Below are positions 26,011 to 35,233 of a stretch of DNA of 64,000 nucleotides, piece by piece. Below the pieces are notes generated by a model, which saw only the letters and a program-made list of their open reading frames with translations, was not told the DNA's origin and did no database searches. Source of the stretch: Pseudomonas sp. GM41(2012) (GTDB lineage: Bacteria > Pseudomonadota > Gammaproteobacteria > Pseudomonadales > Pseudomonadaceae); NCBI RefSeq assembly GCF_000282315.2, contig NZ_AKJN02000007.1, positions 496,001 to 560,000 of the forward strand, read 5' to 3'. A program made the position numbers and the translations under genes. Positions within the stretch are counted from its first letter, which is position 1, and each line of letters begins with the position of its first letter.

Positions 26011-27500
26011 TAATGCTCCGGAACCCCGAGCGGTTGCTCGGCAGGTTTATCAGTTGGGGCCGGTAACGGCTTTTGCGGCACGGTCGGGCCAGCGCTGACG
26101 ATGACCATTTTGTCCGTGCTCAAGTGTTTGTTCAGTGCGGTTTTGACCTGCTCGACCGTCAGGCTCTGGGACTCGCGCATAAAGTCATCCAGATAACTCA
26201 GCGGCAGGTTGTAGAAACCCATGGCGCCGAGTTGGCCGACGATATCGGCGTTGCTGGCGGTGGACAGCGGGAAGCTGCCGGCCAGTTCACGCTTGGCGTC
26301 GTCGAGTTCTTTCTGGGTCGGGCCGGTTTTAAGGTAGTCGGCGAGCACATCCTGCACCAGTTTCAACGTACCTTCGCTCATCTCGGCGCGGGTTTGCAGG
26401 TTGATCATGAACGGGCCGCGCGCCTGCATCGGGGTGAAGCCCGAATAGACGCCGTAAGTCAGGCCGCGCTTCTCGCGCACTTCGCTCATCAGTCGTGTAC
26501 CGAAACCACCGCCACCGAGGATCTGGTTGCCCATGGACAGTGCCGCGTAGTCCGGGTCGTCACGGTCGATGCCCAATTGCGCGAGCATCAGGTTGGTCTG
26601 CTTGGACGGAAACTCGATGTGACCGATGCTGGCCTTCGGTTCCTCCGGTTGCGGGATTTTCGCCAGCTCCGGGCCTTTTGGTAGCGCGCTGGAGACTTGT
26701 GCGGCAATCGCTTCGGCCTCGGTGCGAGACAGGTCGCCCACCAGCGCAATCACCACGTTGCCAGCCGCATAGGCTTTCTCATGGAACGCGCGCAGTTGCG
26801 CCACGGTAATCGCCGGAACGGTTTTCGCCGTGCCGTCGCTGGAGTGTGCGTACGGATGATCGCCGTACAGACGGTTCATCAGCTCCAGGCTCGCGAGTTT
26901 GCCGGGGTTCTGCTTCTGGTACTCGAAACCGGCGAGCATCTGGTTCTTGATGCGCGCAAAGGAATCGGCCGGGAAGGTCGGTTTGCCGATGACTTCAGAG
27001 AACAGCTTCAGGGCCGGTTCGCGTTTGTCCGCGGCACTGAGGCTGCGCAGGGAAGCCAGGGCCATGTCTTTAAATGCGCCGTTGCTAAAGTCTGCGCCCA
27101 GGCCTTCGAAACCCTGAGCGATGGCGCCGACATCTTTGCCGGCCACACCTTCGTTGAGCATGGCGTTGGTCAGCATGGAGAGGCCAGGTGCGTCGCCGTC
27201 CTGGCTGCTGCCGGCGGCAAAGATCAGGCGCATGTCGAACATCGGCAGCTCCCGGGCTTCAACGAACAGCACCTTGGCGCCCTCGGCGGTTTTCCAGGTC
27301 TGCACGTCCAGGGTGCGGTGGCTTGGTGCTTTGCCGTCGAGCTCGGCCAGTGATTGCAGTTTCTGGCTGGCCTTGGCCTTGTCGAGGGCTTCGCTGGCCT
27401 TGGACTCGTCGGTCTTCGAGAAGTAAAACGCGGCAGACCCGATCAAGGCGACAGCGATCAGGCCAATCAGCGCCAGGCGCGGTTTTTTATGCTCACTCAT
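26010..27500 (-). CDS. M16-family peptidase-like subunit without zinc motif (pair A, second gene)
   Basis: About 496 residues from ATG 27500 (MSEHKKPRLALIGLIAVALIG), with one N-terminal membrane anchor. The HxxEH site is replaced by LSMLTNAMLNEG, so it is probably non-catalytic. C-terminal-half REKRGLTYGVYSGF is the conserved Arg/Tyr substrate-binding region of M16 enzymes. ATG 27500 overlaps the catalytic partner by 8 nt. It corresponds to the PA0371-type gene beside rsmD in P. aeruginosa. Confidence 0.88.
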   Translation of the reverse strand: MSEHKKPRLALIGLIAVALIGSAAFYFSKTDESKASEALDKAKASQKLQSLAELDGKAPSHRTLDVQTWKTAEGAKVLFVEARELPMFDMRLIFAAGSSQDGDAPGLSMLTNAMLNEGVAGKDVGAIAQGFEGLGADFSNGAFKDMALASLRSLSAADKREPALKLFSEVIGKPTFPADSFARIKNQMLAGFEYQKQNPGKLASLELMNRLYGDHPYAHSSDGTAKTVPAITVAQLRAFHEKAYAAGNVVIALVGDLSRTEAEAIAAQVSSALPKGPELAKIPQPEEPKASIGHIEFPSKQTNLMLAQLGIDRDDPDYAALSMGNQILGGGGFGTRLMSEVREKRGLTYGVYSGFTPMQARGPFMINLQTRAEMSEGTLKLVQDVLADYLKTGPTQKELDDAKRELAGSFPLSTASNADIVGQLGAMGFYNLPLSYLDDFMRESQSLTVEQVKTALNKHLSTDKMVIVSAGPTVPQKPLPAPTDKPAEQPLGVPEH

Positions 27501-28848
27501 GAGTCGTCTCCTCTGGCAATACATGGGCGACGCTGAGACGTTCGCGGGTGAAATACAGCTTGGCGGCTTTCTGAATATCTTCCGGAGTCACGCTTTCCAG
27601 CTCGGCGAGTTCGGTGTCCATCAGCTTCCAGGACAGGCCGACGGTTTCCAGTTGGCCAATAGCGGTGGCTTGGCTGGTGATCGAGTCACGCTCGTAAACC
27701 AGGCCAGCGATGACCTGCGCGCGGACGCGTTCCAGTTCTTCAGCGGACGGCGCGGTGGTTTTCAGCTGTTCGAGCAGCTTCCACAGGCCAGCTTCAGCCT
27801 GAGCCATGGTTTTGTTTTTCTGCGTATTGGGCGTTGCCGACAAGGTGAACAGGCTGTCGCCACGGGTATAGGCGTCGTAACTCGACGAACCGCCGGAGAC
27901 CAGCTCTTCGCCGCGCTCCAGTTGCGTCGGGATACGTCCGCTGTAGCCGCCGTCGAGCAGGGCGGAGATCAGGCGCAAGGCGTTGACCGAGCGTTTGTCT
28001 TGCGCGGTGGCGATGCTTGGCACGTTGAAGCCCAGCATCAGGCTTGGCAGTTGGGTCTGCACATGCAGCGTAATCTGGCGCTCACCGGGCTCGGCCAGCT
28101 CCATCGGGATTTTCGCTGGCGGCACATCACGTTTGGCGATCGGGCCAAAATAGCGCTGGGCGAGGGTTTTGACCTCGTCCGGGGTCACGTCGCCCACCAC
28201 CACCAACGTGGCGTTGTTCGGCACGTACCAGGATTGGTACCAGTGGCGCAGCTCTTCGACTTTCATGCGGTCCAGGTCAGCCATCCAGCCGATGGTCGGC
28301 GTGTGGTAACCGCTGGCCGGGTAGGCCATGGCCTTGAAGCGTTCGTAGGCCTTGGACATCGGCTTGTCGTCGGTGCGCAGGCGACGTTCTTCTTTAATGA
28401 CTTCGATCTCGCGGGCGAACTCGTCGGCCGGCAGGCGCAGGCTGGCCATGCGGTCGGCTTCCAGCTCGAAGGCCACGCCCAGACGGTCGCGGGCCAGCAC
28501 CTGGTAATACGCCGTGAAGTCATCGCTGGTGAACGCGTTCTCTTCGGCGCCGAGGTCGCGCAGGATCAGCGACGCTTCGCCGGGGCCGACTTTCTCGCTG
28601 CCCTTGAACATCATGTGTTCCAGGGCGTGGGACAAACCGGTCTGGCCCGGGGTCTCGTAGCTGGAGCCGACCTTGTACCAGACTTGGGAAACCACCACCG
28701 GCGCTCGATGGTCTTCGCGCACGACGACCTTCAAGCCGTTATCGAGGGTGAATTCGTGAGTGGGTTGTGGATCGGCAGCCAGGGCCGAGAGGGGCAGACA
28801 AACTGTGCTGAGCAGCAGGCCTGCAGCGCGGCGGGCTAGAGCATTCAT
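27493..28848 (-). CDS. M16-family zinc peptidase (pair A, catalytic)
   Basis: A 451-residue exported peptidase (signal ends SALAAD). Zinc motif HALEH is at residues 74-78, with the distal Glu in EVIKEERRLR. The full M16 N-domain layout is present, including the YHTPTIGWMADL segment. It heads the operon M16-M16-rsmD and is divergent from ftsY. This pair is the one conserved beside rsmD/ftsY in P. aeruginosa. Confidence 0.93.
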   Translation of the reverse strand: MNALARRAAGLLLSTVCLPLSALAADPQPTHEFTLDNGLKVVVREDHRAPVVVSQVWYKVGSSYETPGQTGLSHALEHMMFKGSEKVGPGEASLILRDLGAEENAFTSDDFTAYYQVLARDRLGVAFELEADRMASLRLPADEFAREIEVIKEERRLRTDDKPMSKAYERFKAMAYPASGYHTPTIGWMADLDRMKVEELRHWYQSWYVPNNATLVVVGDVTPDEVKTLAQRYFGPIAKRDVPPAKIPMELAEPGERQITLHVQTQLPSLMLGFNVPSIATAQDKRSVNALRLISALLDGGYSGRIPTQLERGEELVSGGSSSYDAYTRGDSLFTLSATPNTQKNKTMAQAEAGLWKLLEQLKTTAPSAEELERVRAQVIAGLVYERDSITSQATAIGQLETVGLSWKLMDTELAELESVTPEDIQKAAKLYFTRERLSVAHVLPEETTHE

Positions 28849-29192
28849 TCGTTTTTAAACCTTTGGGGCTGCCCGCTTGGTCTTAGCCTAGGCGGGCGAG
28901 GAGGTGCTAGGATACTGATCCGTTTTACTGGCGGCCACGCCTATCAGGCCTTTGATCGGTCAGCAGGTTGTTTGGGTTTGCGACGGAAGCTTTGAGTTTG
29001 TCAGCTAAACTCTGCGTTTTCGCCGACGATGCCGTTCCAGTCCTTCGTATTAGTCGACCTTTGAGGTGCTGTTTGCACCTCGACAAAATGTTGCGCGTGA
29101 ACAAGCTGGGTCAATCGCAGTCTGTTCTGCATCGAATATTTATTTGCCGAGGCGCCCTTTGGCGCGTCGCTACCGTGAGATAGCCGTCCTCC
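28849..29192. promoter_or_regulatory. Divergent intergenic region between M16 pair A and ftsY
   Basis: 344 bp without a supported gene. It contains a hairpin GAGGTGC-TGTTT-GCACCTC (29063-29081) and a second one, GCGCC-CTTT-GGCGC (29152-29165), 28 bp before the ftsY ATG, either of which could affect the ftsY leader. No unambiguous promoter pair was found by eye. Confidence 0.4.
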
Positions 29193-30716
29193 ATGTTTGG
29201 TTCCAACGACGACAAGAAAGCCCCAGCTGCGGCTGGCGAGAAGAAAAGCCTGTTCGGATGGCTGCGCAAAAAGCCGCAGGAACCCGTCGTCGAACAGCCA
29301 CAGCCACTTCCTGAGCCCACGCCTGCGCCGGTAATAGAAGAAGAGCTTGCGCCGACTGTCTTGCCGATCGCCGAGCCGGTGTTGCAACCGGTCATCGAGC
29401 CTGAGCCTGATGTCGTCGCCGAAGTCGTGGCCCAAGTGCCGCTCACGCCCCTTGCCGAGCCATGGCTGACGTTGCCAGTGGCGGAAGAGCCGGTGTCATT
29501 GGTCGAAGATGAGCTGGCGCCGCACGTTACGCCGCCGATTCCAGCGTCGACTGCGTTTGCTGCTGAGCCCGTTCAAGCGCCAGTGGTTGAGCCGGTTGTC
29601 GCGCCAGTGGTGGTGGCCGAGCCTGAACCGGTTGTTCCAGAACCTGTGGTGCCCGCATTCGTTGCTCCGGTTGCTCCGATTGCCCCGGTTGTTCAAGCGC
29701 CGGCACCGGTCGTCGCTCCTGTCGCCGCCACACCAGTCGTTCCCGTCGAAGCGCCTGCCGAGCCCGCGCGTACCGCAGAAACCAAAGCCGGTTTCTTCGC
29801 CCGCCTGAAACAAGGCTTGTCCAAGACCAGCGCCAGCATCGGCGAAGGCATGGCCAGCCTGTTCCTGGGCAAGAAGATCATCGATGACGAGCTGCTCGAA
29901 GACATCGAAACCCGCCTGCTGACCGCCGATGTGGGCGTCGAGGCGACTTCGGTGATCATTCAGCGTCTGACTCAGAAGGTCGCCCGTAAAGAACTGGCCG
30001 ATGCCGATGCGCTGTACAAATCCCTGCAAGCGGAACTGGCGGCGATGCTCAAGCCCGTCGAGCAACCGCTGAAAATCACTTCGCAGACCAAGCCGTTCGT
30101 CATCCTGGTCGTCGGCGTCAACGGTGCCGGCAAGACCACCACCATCGGCAAACTGGCGAAGAAGCTGCAGCTCGAGGGCAAGAAAGTCATGCTCGCGGCC
30201 GGCGATACCTTCCGCGCCGCCGCCGTCGAACAATTGCAGGTCTGGGGCGAGCGCAACAAAATCCCGGTCATCGCCCAGCACACTGGCGCTGACTCGGCTT
30301 CGGTCATCTTCGATGCCGTGCAAGCGGCCAAGGCCCGTGGCATCGACGTATTGATCGCCGACACCGCCGGTCGCCTGCACACCAAAGACAATTTGATGGA
30401 AGAGCTGAAGAAGGTTCGCCGAGTCATCAGCAAACTCGACGCCGACGCGCCTCACGAGGTGCTGTTGGTGCTTGATGCCGGTACGGGGCAGAACGCGATC
30501 AGCCAGGCCAAACAATTCAACCAGACCGTCGAACTGACCGGCCTGGCGCTGACCAAGCTCGATGGCACCGCCAAAGGTGGGGTGATTTTTGCCCTCGCCA
30601 AGCAATTTGGCCTGCCGATTCGCTACATCGGTGTCGGTGAAGGCATCGATGATTTGCGTACTTTTGAAGCAGAACCCTTTGTCCAGGCACTGTTTGCCGA
30701 GCGGGAGCGTTCATGA
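29193..30716 (+). CDS. ftsY: Signal recognition particle receptor FtsY
   Basis: 507 residues. A long acidic Ala/Pro/Glu/Val-rich N-terminus (about 1-190) is followed by the N-domain and the SRP GTPase G-domain, with [18 protein letters not shown] near residue 308, DTAGRLHT and [11 protein letters not shown]. It docks ribosome-SRP complexes at the membrane SecYEG. The N-terminal repeats such as VVEPVVAP and EPVVP are low-complexity and vary among species. The Shine-Dalgarno sequence is weak. The ftsE start overlaps its stop in ATGA. Confidence 0.98.
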   Translation: MFGSNDDKKAPAAAGEKKSLFGWLRKKPQEPVVEQPQPLPEPTPAPVIEEELAPTVLPIAEPVLQPVIEPEPDVVAEVVAQVPLTPLAEPWLTLPVAEEPVSLVEDELAPHVTPPIPASTAFAAEPVQAPVVEPVVAPVVVAEPEPVVPEPVVPAFVAPVAPIAPVVQAPAPVVAPVAATPVVPVEAPAEPARTAETKAGFFARLKQGLSKTSASIGEGMASLFLGKKIIDDELLEDIETRLLTADVGVEATSVIIQRLTQKVARKELADADALYKSLQAELAAMLKPVEQPLKITSQTKPFVILVVGVNGAGKTTTIGKLAKKLQLEGKKVMLAAGDTFRAAAVEQLQVWGERNKIPVIAQHTGADSASVIFDAVQAAKARGIDVLIADTAGRLHTKDNLMEELKKVRRVISKLDADAPHEVLLVLDAGTGQNAISQAKQFNQTVELTGLALTKLDGTAKGGVIFALAKQFGLPIRYIGVGEGIDDLRTFEAEPFVQALFAERERS

Positions 30717-31384
30717 TTCGTTTCGAACAGGTCGGTAAACGCTACCCGAACGGCCACGTCGGCTTGCATGAGCTGAGCTTTCGAGTCCGTCGGGGCGAGT
30801 TTTTGTTTGTGACCGGCCACTCTGGCGCCGGTAAAAGCACCTTGTTGCGCCTGCTGCTGGCGATGGAGCGTCCGACCACCGGCAAATTGCTGCTGGCCGG
30901 GCAAGACCTGAGCACCATCAGCAACGCACAGATTCCTTACCTGCGACGGCAGATCGGCGTGGTGTTCCAGAATCACCAGCTGTTGTTCGATCGCACAGTG
31001 TTCAACAACATCGCGCTGCCCTTGCAGATCCTTGGGTTGTCCAAGGCCGAGATCGCCAAGCGCGTGGATTCGGCGCTCGAGCGCGTGGCGCTGTCGGACA
31101 AGACCGACTTGTACCCCGGCGACCTGTCCACCGGTCAGCAACAGCGCGTCGGCATCGCCCGCGCCATTGTTCACCGCCCGGCCTTGCTGCTGGCGGACGA
31201 ACCGACCGGTAACCTCGATCCACGCCTGGCGGCAGAAATCATGGGCGTGTTCGAAGACATCAACCGTTTGGGCACCAGCGTGCTGATTGCCAGTCACGAC
31301 CTGGCACTGATCGCCCGCATGCGCCACCGCATGTTGACCCTGCAACGCGGCCGATTGATCGGTGACGGGGAGGCCGGCGTATGA
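30713..31384 (+). CDS. ftsE: Cell division ATP-binding protein FtsE
   Basis: A 223-residue ABC ATPase with Walker A GHSGAGKSTLL, signature LSTGQQQRVGIARA and Walker B ALLLADEPTGNLDP. With FtsX it forms the inner-membrane complex that activates septal peptidoglycan hydrolases through EnvC-type partners. ATGA overlaps with both ftsY and ftsX indicate translational coupling. Confidence 0.98.
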   Translation: MIRFEQVGKRYPNGHVGLHELSFRVRRGEFLFVTGHSGAGKSTLLRLLLAMERPTTGKLLLAGQDLSTISNAQIPYLRRQIGVVFQNHQLLFDRTVFNNIALPLQILGLSKAEIAKRVDSALERVALSDKTDLYPGDLSTGQQQRVGIARAIVHRPALLLADEPTGNLDPRLAAEIMGVFEDINRLGTSVLIASHDLALIARMRHRMLTLQRGRLIGDGEAGV

Positions 31385-32403
31385 GTGCGACACGCAGCCC
31401 CAAGGTTTCCGAGCGCGTGGCCCCGAAGGCCGCCGACCAGCAGCCGCAGAAGAAAAAACGCGACGATGATGACGGCCCGGATTTCGCCACGCTGTTTCGC
31501 GCTTGGGTCGAGAGTCATCGCGCCAGCCTGCTCGATAGCTTGCGTCGTTTGGGCAAGCAGCCCATCGGTAGCTTCTTCACCTGCATGGTGATGGCGGTTG
31601 CACTGAGTTTGCCGATGGGCCTGTCACTTTTGCTAAGTAACGTCGAGCGTCTCGGCGGTTCCTGGCAGCGTGCGGCGCAGATTTCCCTGTACCTGCAAAT
31701 CGAGGCCAGCCCCGCGGAAGGCGAGTCATTGCGCGAGCAGATCAAGGGGATGCCTGGCGTAGCTGATGCTGAATATGTCGGCCGCGATCAGGCGCTGGAA
31801 GAGTTCCAGCAGCAGTCCGGTCTGGGCGAGGCGCTCAAGGAACTGCCGGAAAACCCGCTGCCGGGCGTGGTTTTGGTGACGCCGAACGAGGTCGATAAGC
31901 CAGCCCTTGAAGCATTACGACAAAAACTTTCCGAGTTGCCCAAGGTACAACAGGCGCAACTTGATCTAGTCTGGGTCGAGCGTCTGGCAGCCATCCTCAA
32001 GCTGGGTGACCGTTTCGTCTTCGGTCTGACCGTGCTTCTGGTTTCTGCATTACTTTTGGTGATAGGCAATACCATTCGTCTTCATATTGAAAACCGCCGC
32101 ACAGAGATAGAAGTGATTAAACTCGTCGGCGGCACTGACAGCTATGTGCGCAGGCCCTTTCTGTACATGGGTGCGCTTTATGGCTTCGGTGCGGGGATTC
32201 TTTCCTGGGGTGTATTGGCGTTCGGCCTTGATTGGCTGAACGACGCGGTGGTCGGGCTGGCCGGTCTGTATGGCAGTGATTTTGCGCTGGCCGGAGTGCC
32301 AGTTGCCGACGGTCTGTCTCTCTTGCTTGGCGCGGTGCTGTTGGGGTATATCGGTGCATGGATTGCAGTCGCACGCCACCTGAGGGAGCTTGCGCCTAAG
32401 TAG
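31381..32403 (+). CDS. ftsX: Cell division protein FtsX
   Basis: 340 residues. A cytoplasmic N-terminal extension rich in Lys and Gln is followed by a first membrane helix (about 64-85, FFTCMVMAVALSLPMGLSLLL), a periplasmic domain and three C-terminal helices. FtsX topology is standard. It partners FtsE. rpoH follows with a 113-bp gap holding its own promoter. Confidence 0.96.
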   Translation: MSATRSPKVSERVAPKAADQQPQKKKRDDDDGPDFATLFRAWVESHRASLLDSLRRLGKQPIGSFFTCMVMAVALSLPMGLSLLLSNVERLGGSWQRAAQISLYLQIEASPAEGESLREQIKGMPGVADAEYVGRDQALEEFQQQSGLGEALKELPENPLPGVVLVTPNEVDKPALEALRQKLSELPKVQQAQLDLVWVERLAAILKLGDRFVFGLTVLLVSALLLVIGNTIRLHIENRRTEIEVIKLVGGTDSYVRRPFLYMGALYGFGAGILSWGVLAFGLDWLNDAVVGLAGLYGSDFALAGVPVADGLSLLLGAVLLGYIGAWIAVARHLRELAPK

Positions 32404-32440
32404 TATCATTTTGCTCGTATTGACCTTTCAGCGTTTATGG

Positions 32441-32466
32441 GAACTTGTCTTTTGGTTTCCGGTCAA
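32441..32466 (+). promoter_or_regulatory. AlgU (sigma-E)-type promoter of rpoH
   Basis: GAACTT (32441-32446), 16 bp, then TCAA (32463-32466) fits the AlgU/sigma-E promoter pattern. It lies 51-76 bp upstream of the rpoH ATG. P. aeruginosa rpoH is known to have an AlgU-dependent promoter, which supports the call. It predicts induction of the heat-shock sigma factor by envelope stress, in addition to transcription from ftsX. Confidence 0.7.
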
Positions 32467-32516
32467 TTTTCGCAGTGCTGAACTGCACGAGTTATGTAAG
32501 TCGGAGGTTTTTTCGT

Positions 32517-33371
32517 ATGACCAATTCTTTGCAACCTGCATATGCTCTGGTCCCGGGTGCGAACCTGGAGGCCTATGTGCACACGGTGAACAGCATTCCA
32601 TTGCTGACGCCGGAGCAGGAGCGTGAACTGGCCGAGAGTCTCTATTATGAGCAGGATTTGGGGGCGGCTCGGCAGATGGTGCTCGCCCACCTGCGTTTTG
32701 TTGTACATATCGCCCGTAGCTATTCCGGCTACGGTCTGGCTCAGGCTGACCTGATCCAGGAAGGCAACGTCGGCCTGATGAAGGCCGTGAAGCGCTTCAA
32801 CCCGGAAATGGGTGTGCGTCTGGTTTCGTTCGCTGTGCACTGGATCAAGGCGGAAATCCACGAGTTCATCCTGCGCAACTGGCGCATCGTGAAAGTCGCG
32901 ACCACCAAGGCCCAGCGCAAGCTGTTCTTCAACCTGCGCAGCCAGAAGAAGCGTCTGGCGTGGCTGAACAACGAGGAAGTCCACCGTGTGGCGGAAAGCC
33001 TCGGTGTAGAGCCTCGGGAAGTGCGGGAGATGGAAAGTCGCCTGACCGGCCATGACATGGCCTTCGACCCGGCCGCGGAAGCGGACGACGACAGTGCTTT
33101 CCAATCGCCGGCCAACTATCTGGAAGACCACCGGTACGACCCGGCCCGTCAGCTGGAAGATGCCGACTGGAGCGACAACTCTAACCACAACCTGCACGAA
33201 GCGCTTGAAGTGCTGGACGACCGCAGCCGTGACATCCTCTACCAGCGCTGGCTGGCAGAAGAAAAAGCCACGCTGCATGACCTGGCGCAGAAGTACAACG
33301 TGTCGGCCGAGCGTATTCGTCAGCTCGAGAAGAGCGCGATGAACAAGCTCAAGTTGTCGATCGCCGCCTAA
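32517..33371 (+). CDS. rpoH: Heat-shock sigma factor sigma-32
   Basis: A 284-residue group 3 sigma factor. Region 2 includes [20 protein letters not shown] and [17 protein letters not shown]. The RpoH box [15 protein letters not shown] is typical, and region 4 ends in [26 protein letters not shown] lies 9 nt before ATG 32517; upstream in-frame codons lack a ribosome site. The leader can pair as GCAGT-GCTGA-ACTGC just upstream of the ribosome site, but I see no clear four-U thermosensor. A strong terminator follows. Confidence 0.98.
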   Translation: MTNSLQPAYALVPGANLEAYVHTVNSIPLLTPEQERELAESLYYEQDLGAARQMVLAHLRFVVHIARSYSGYGLAQADLIQEGNVGLMKAVKRFNPEMGVRLVSFAVHWIKAEIHEFILRNWRIVKVATTKAQRKLFFNLRSQKKRLAWLNNEEVHRVAESLGVEPREVREMESRLTGHDMAFDPAAEADDDSAFQSPANYLEDHRYDPARQLEDADWSDNSNHNLHEALEVLDDRSRDILYQRWLAEEKATLHDLAQKYNVSAERIRQLEKSAMNKLKLSIAA

Positions 33372-33386
33372 CCGCAGCTAAGGCAT

Positions 33387-33421
33387 AAAAAAACGCCCCG
33401 ATCATTGATCGGGGCGTTTTT
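33387..33421 (+). terminator. Rho-independent terminator of rpoH
   Basis: Stem CGCCCCGATC/GATCGGGGCG (33394-33403 and 33407-33416) with a 3-nt loop, flanked by A7 before and T5 after. It can also end transcripts from the opposite direction. Confidence 0.95.
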
Positions 33422-33459
33422 GTTTGTACCCAATATTTCCGCCATACCACAAACCCCTA

Positions 33460-33547
33460 TAGGAGCAAGGCTTGCCCGCGAAGGCGGTGTGTCATTCAGC
33501 AGTGATGTCGGCTGGCACATCGCCTTCGCGGGCAAGCCTTGCTCCTA
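33460..33547. repeat. REP doublet between rpoH and mtgA
   Basis: Perfect 27-bp inverted arms (33460-33486 and 33521-33547), core GCAAGGCTTGCCCGCGAAGG, with a 34-bp spacer, between convergent genes. Confidence 0.9.
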
Positions 33548-33561
33548 CAGAGTACGTCGAG

Positions 33562-34284
33562 TTATTGGGACCAAGGCGCGCGGCGTGAATCATTGATCCC
33601 TACCAGATAGCTGTCGCCACCGAGCTGACTCATCTGCTGTCGAATCCATCCCGCTCGCCGTGCGACGTAGTTAGTCGGATGACTGGCGCTCCAAACCCGC
33701 GGGTTAGGCAGCACCGCAGCCAGCAAACTGGCCTGCTGTCGGGACAGCGAACGAGCGCTGACACCAAAGTGATGCCTGGCTGCTGCTTCGGCGCCAAACA
33801 CACCGTCATCCCACTCGACACTGTTGAGGTACACCTCAAGAATTCGCTGCTTGGGCCAGAACACTTCGATCAGCCCGGTAAACCAGGCTTCCAGGCCTTT
33901 GCGTAGCCAGCTGCGGCCGGACCACAGAAACAGATTCTTCGAGACCTGCTGGCTCAGGGTGCTGGCGCCGCGAATCGTTCCACCGAGTTCGTTGTGGGCC
34001 AGTGCGGCCTGGATCGCGCCAAAGTCAAAGCCCCAATGTTCCGGGAATTTCTGATCTTCGCCGGCAATCACCGCGACTTTCAGGTCATCGGAGATTTCAT
34101 CCCAGGGTTTCCAGGTGCGCTGCAGGTCGATGGGCTCACCGTCAAACCAGGATTCGACCTTGCGCTCGACCATCAACGTTGTTCCCGGTGGCGGTACCAC
34201 GCGAAAAATCAGCACCAGCAATACGCTGCCACCCGCGAACCAGAGCAGGGCCTTCGTGAATCGTCGCAAAAATAAACGCAGCAT
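33562..34284 (-). CDS. mtgA: Monofunctional biosynthetic peptidoglycan transglycosylase
   Basis: A 240-residue GT51 glycosyltransferase with one N-terminal membrane helix (about 12-30). The catalytic motif is AGEDQKFPEHWGFD, followed by RGASTLSQQVSKNLFLW, RKGLEAWFTGLIEVFWPKQRILEVYLN and GVFGAEAAARHHFG. It polymerises lipid II glycan chains without a transpeptidase domain. It is divergent from the DUF423 gene. Confidence 0.97.
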   Translation of the reverse strand: MLRLFLRRFTKALLWFAGGSVLLVLIFRVVPPPGTTLMVERKVESWFDGEPIDLQRTWKPWDEISDDLKVAVIAGEDQKFPEHWGFDFGAIQAALAHNELGGTIRGASTLSQQVSKNLFLWSGRSWLRKGLEAWFTGLIEVFWPKQRILEVYLNSVEWDDGVFGAEAAARHHFGVSARSLSRQQASLLAAVLPNPRVWSASHPTNYVARRAGWIRQQMSQLGGDSYLVGINDSRRAPWSQ

Positions 34285-34358
34285 AGAGATGGCTTGGCCG
34301 AACCCGTTGAGCGGGCCATTATACAGACCCTGTGGATCGAGTCTGACTGGAGTTCTTC

Positions 34359-34730
34359 ATGCTGCGTGGCTTTCTGATGCTGGCCGCTTTTTTCGGCTTC
34401 ACCGGTGTTGCCCTTGGCGCGTTCGCCGCCCACGGCTTGAAAAGCCGCCTGACGCCCGAGTACCTGGCGATTTTCCACACCGGCGTGACCTATCAGTTGG
34501 TGCACACGTTGGCGTTGCTGGGCGTTGCGCTGCTGGCCACGCAGATTCCGGGGCGCCTGATCACATGGGCGGGTGCATCGTTCGTCGTCGGCATCCTGCT
34601 GTTTTCCGGCAGTCTGTACCTGTTGACCGTAACCGGAGTCAGCAAGCTAGGGATCATCACCCCCTTCGGCGGCCTGGCATTTCTTGTTGGCTGGTTGTGC
34701 CTGGGACTTGCCGCCTGGCGGTTGAGCTGA
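34359..34730 (+). CDS. DUF423 family membrane protein
   Basis: A 123-residue protein with four predicted helices and the family pattern MLAAFFGFTGVALGAFAAHGL, FHTGVTYQLVHTLALLGVAL and GSLYLLTVTG. The function is unknown. It precedes thiS by 90 bp in the same direction, as in other Pseudomonas. Confidence 0.92.
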   Translation: MLRGFLMLAAFFGFTGVALGAFAAHGLKSRLTPEYLAIFHTGVTYQLVHTLALLGVALLATQIPGRLITWAGASFVVGILLFSGSLYLLTVTGVSKLGIITPFGGLAFLVGWLCLGLAAWRLS

Positions 34731-34820
34731 CCGGGTGGTCCATTTCATGACGAATGGCTTGGGTCGCCAAGACTGATCGGGCTAGAATGCCAGCCCCTAA
34801 AAATGATGGCGGCATTCGGC

Positions 34821-35021
34821 ATGCGCATTCAGTTGAACGGCGAATCCCTTGAACTGCCCGACGGTGAAACCGTTGCGGCCCTGCTGACCCGTCTGGAACT
34901 GACCGGACGCCGGGTGGCGGTCGAACTCAATCTGGATATCGTCCCGCGCAGCCAGCACGCAGAAACCACGCTGAACGACGGCGATTCCGTCGAAGTGGTT
35001 CACGCTATCGGCGGCGGCTAG
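34821..35021 (+). CDS. thiS: Sulfur carrier protein ThiS
   Basis: A 66-residue ubiquitin-like sulfur carrier ([20 protein letters not shown]) ending in GGG; the C-terminal Gly-Gly is the site that becomes the thiocarboxylate donor for thiazole synthesis. An in-frame ATG at 34803 would add six residues; neither start has a strong ribosome site. thiG follows after 212 bp, unusually far for these partners. Confidence 0.93.
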   Translation: MRIQLNGESLELPDGETVAALLTRLELTGRRVAVELNLDIVPRSQHAETTLNDGDSVEVVHAIGGG

Positions 35022-35233
35022 CCGCCAAACACTGTGAAAACTGCTGCGTGCTGGGCGCCTTTGGCGCACGCAAGAAATACTGCGTTAAAAACAGGCTCGG
35101 AATGCTCATTTACAACCCGTAAACTCCGCTTCCTCGCCTGTTTTTGCCTTGTCTTTCCTTCGCTCGCGACGTTTTCACAGCGTTTGGTTAATAAGGAATT
35201 CTGCAAGAACCTCACCCCTACAGAGGATTTCCC
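35022..35233. other. 212-bp gap between thiS and thiG, probable interspersed sequence
   Basis: No gene is supported. It contains CGCCTTTGGCGC (potential hairpin) and a stretch TGCGTTAAAAACAGGCTCGG with the look of a conserved intergenic unit in Pseudomonas, from memory only; there is a single copy in this window. A promoter for thiG may lie here, because the partner genes are not tightly spaced. Confidence 0.35.

Noticed and set aside
29496-30605. 369-codon open frame antisense to ftsY
   Set aside because: Mirror of the ftsY GTPase frame; no recognisable motif.
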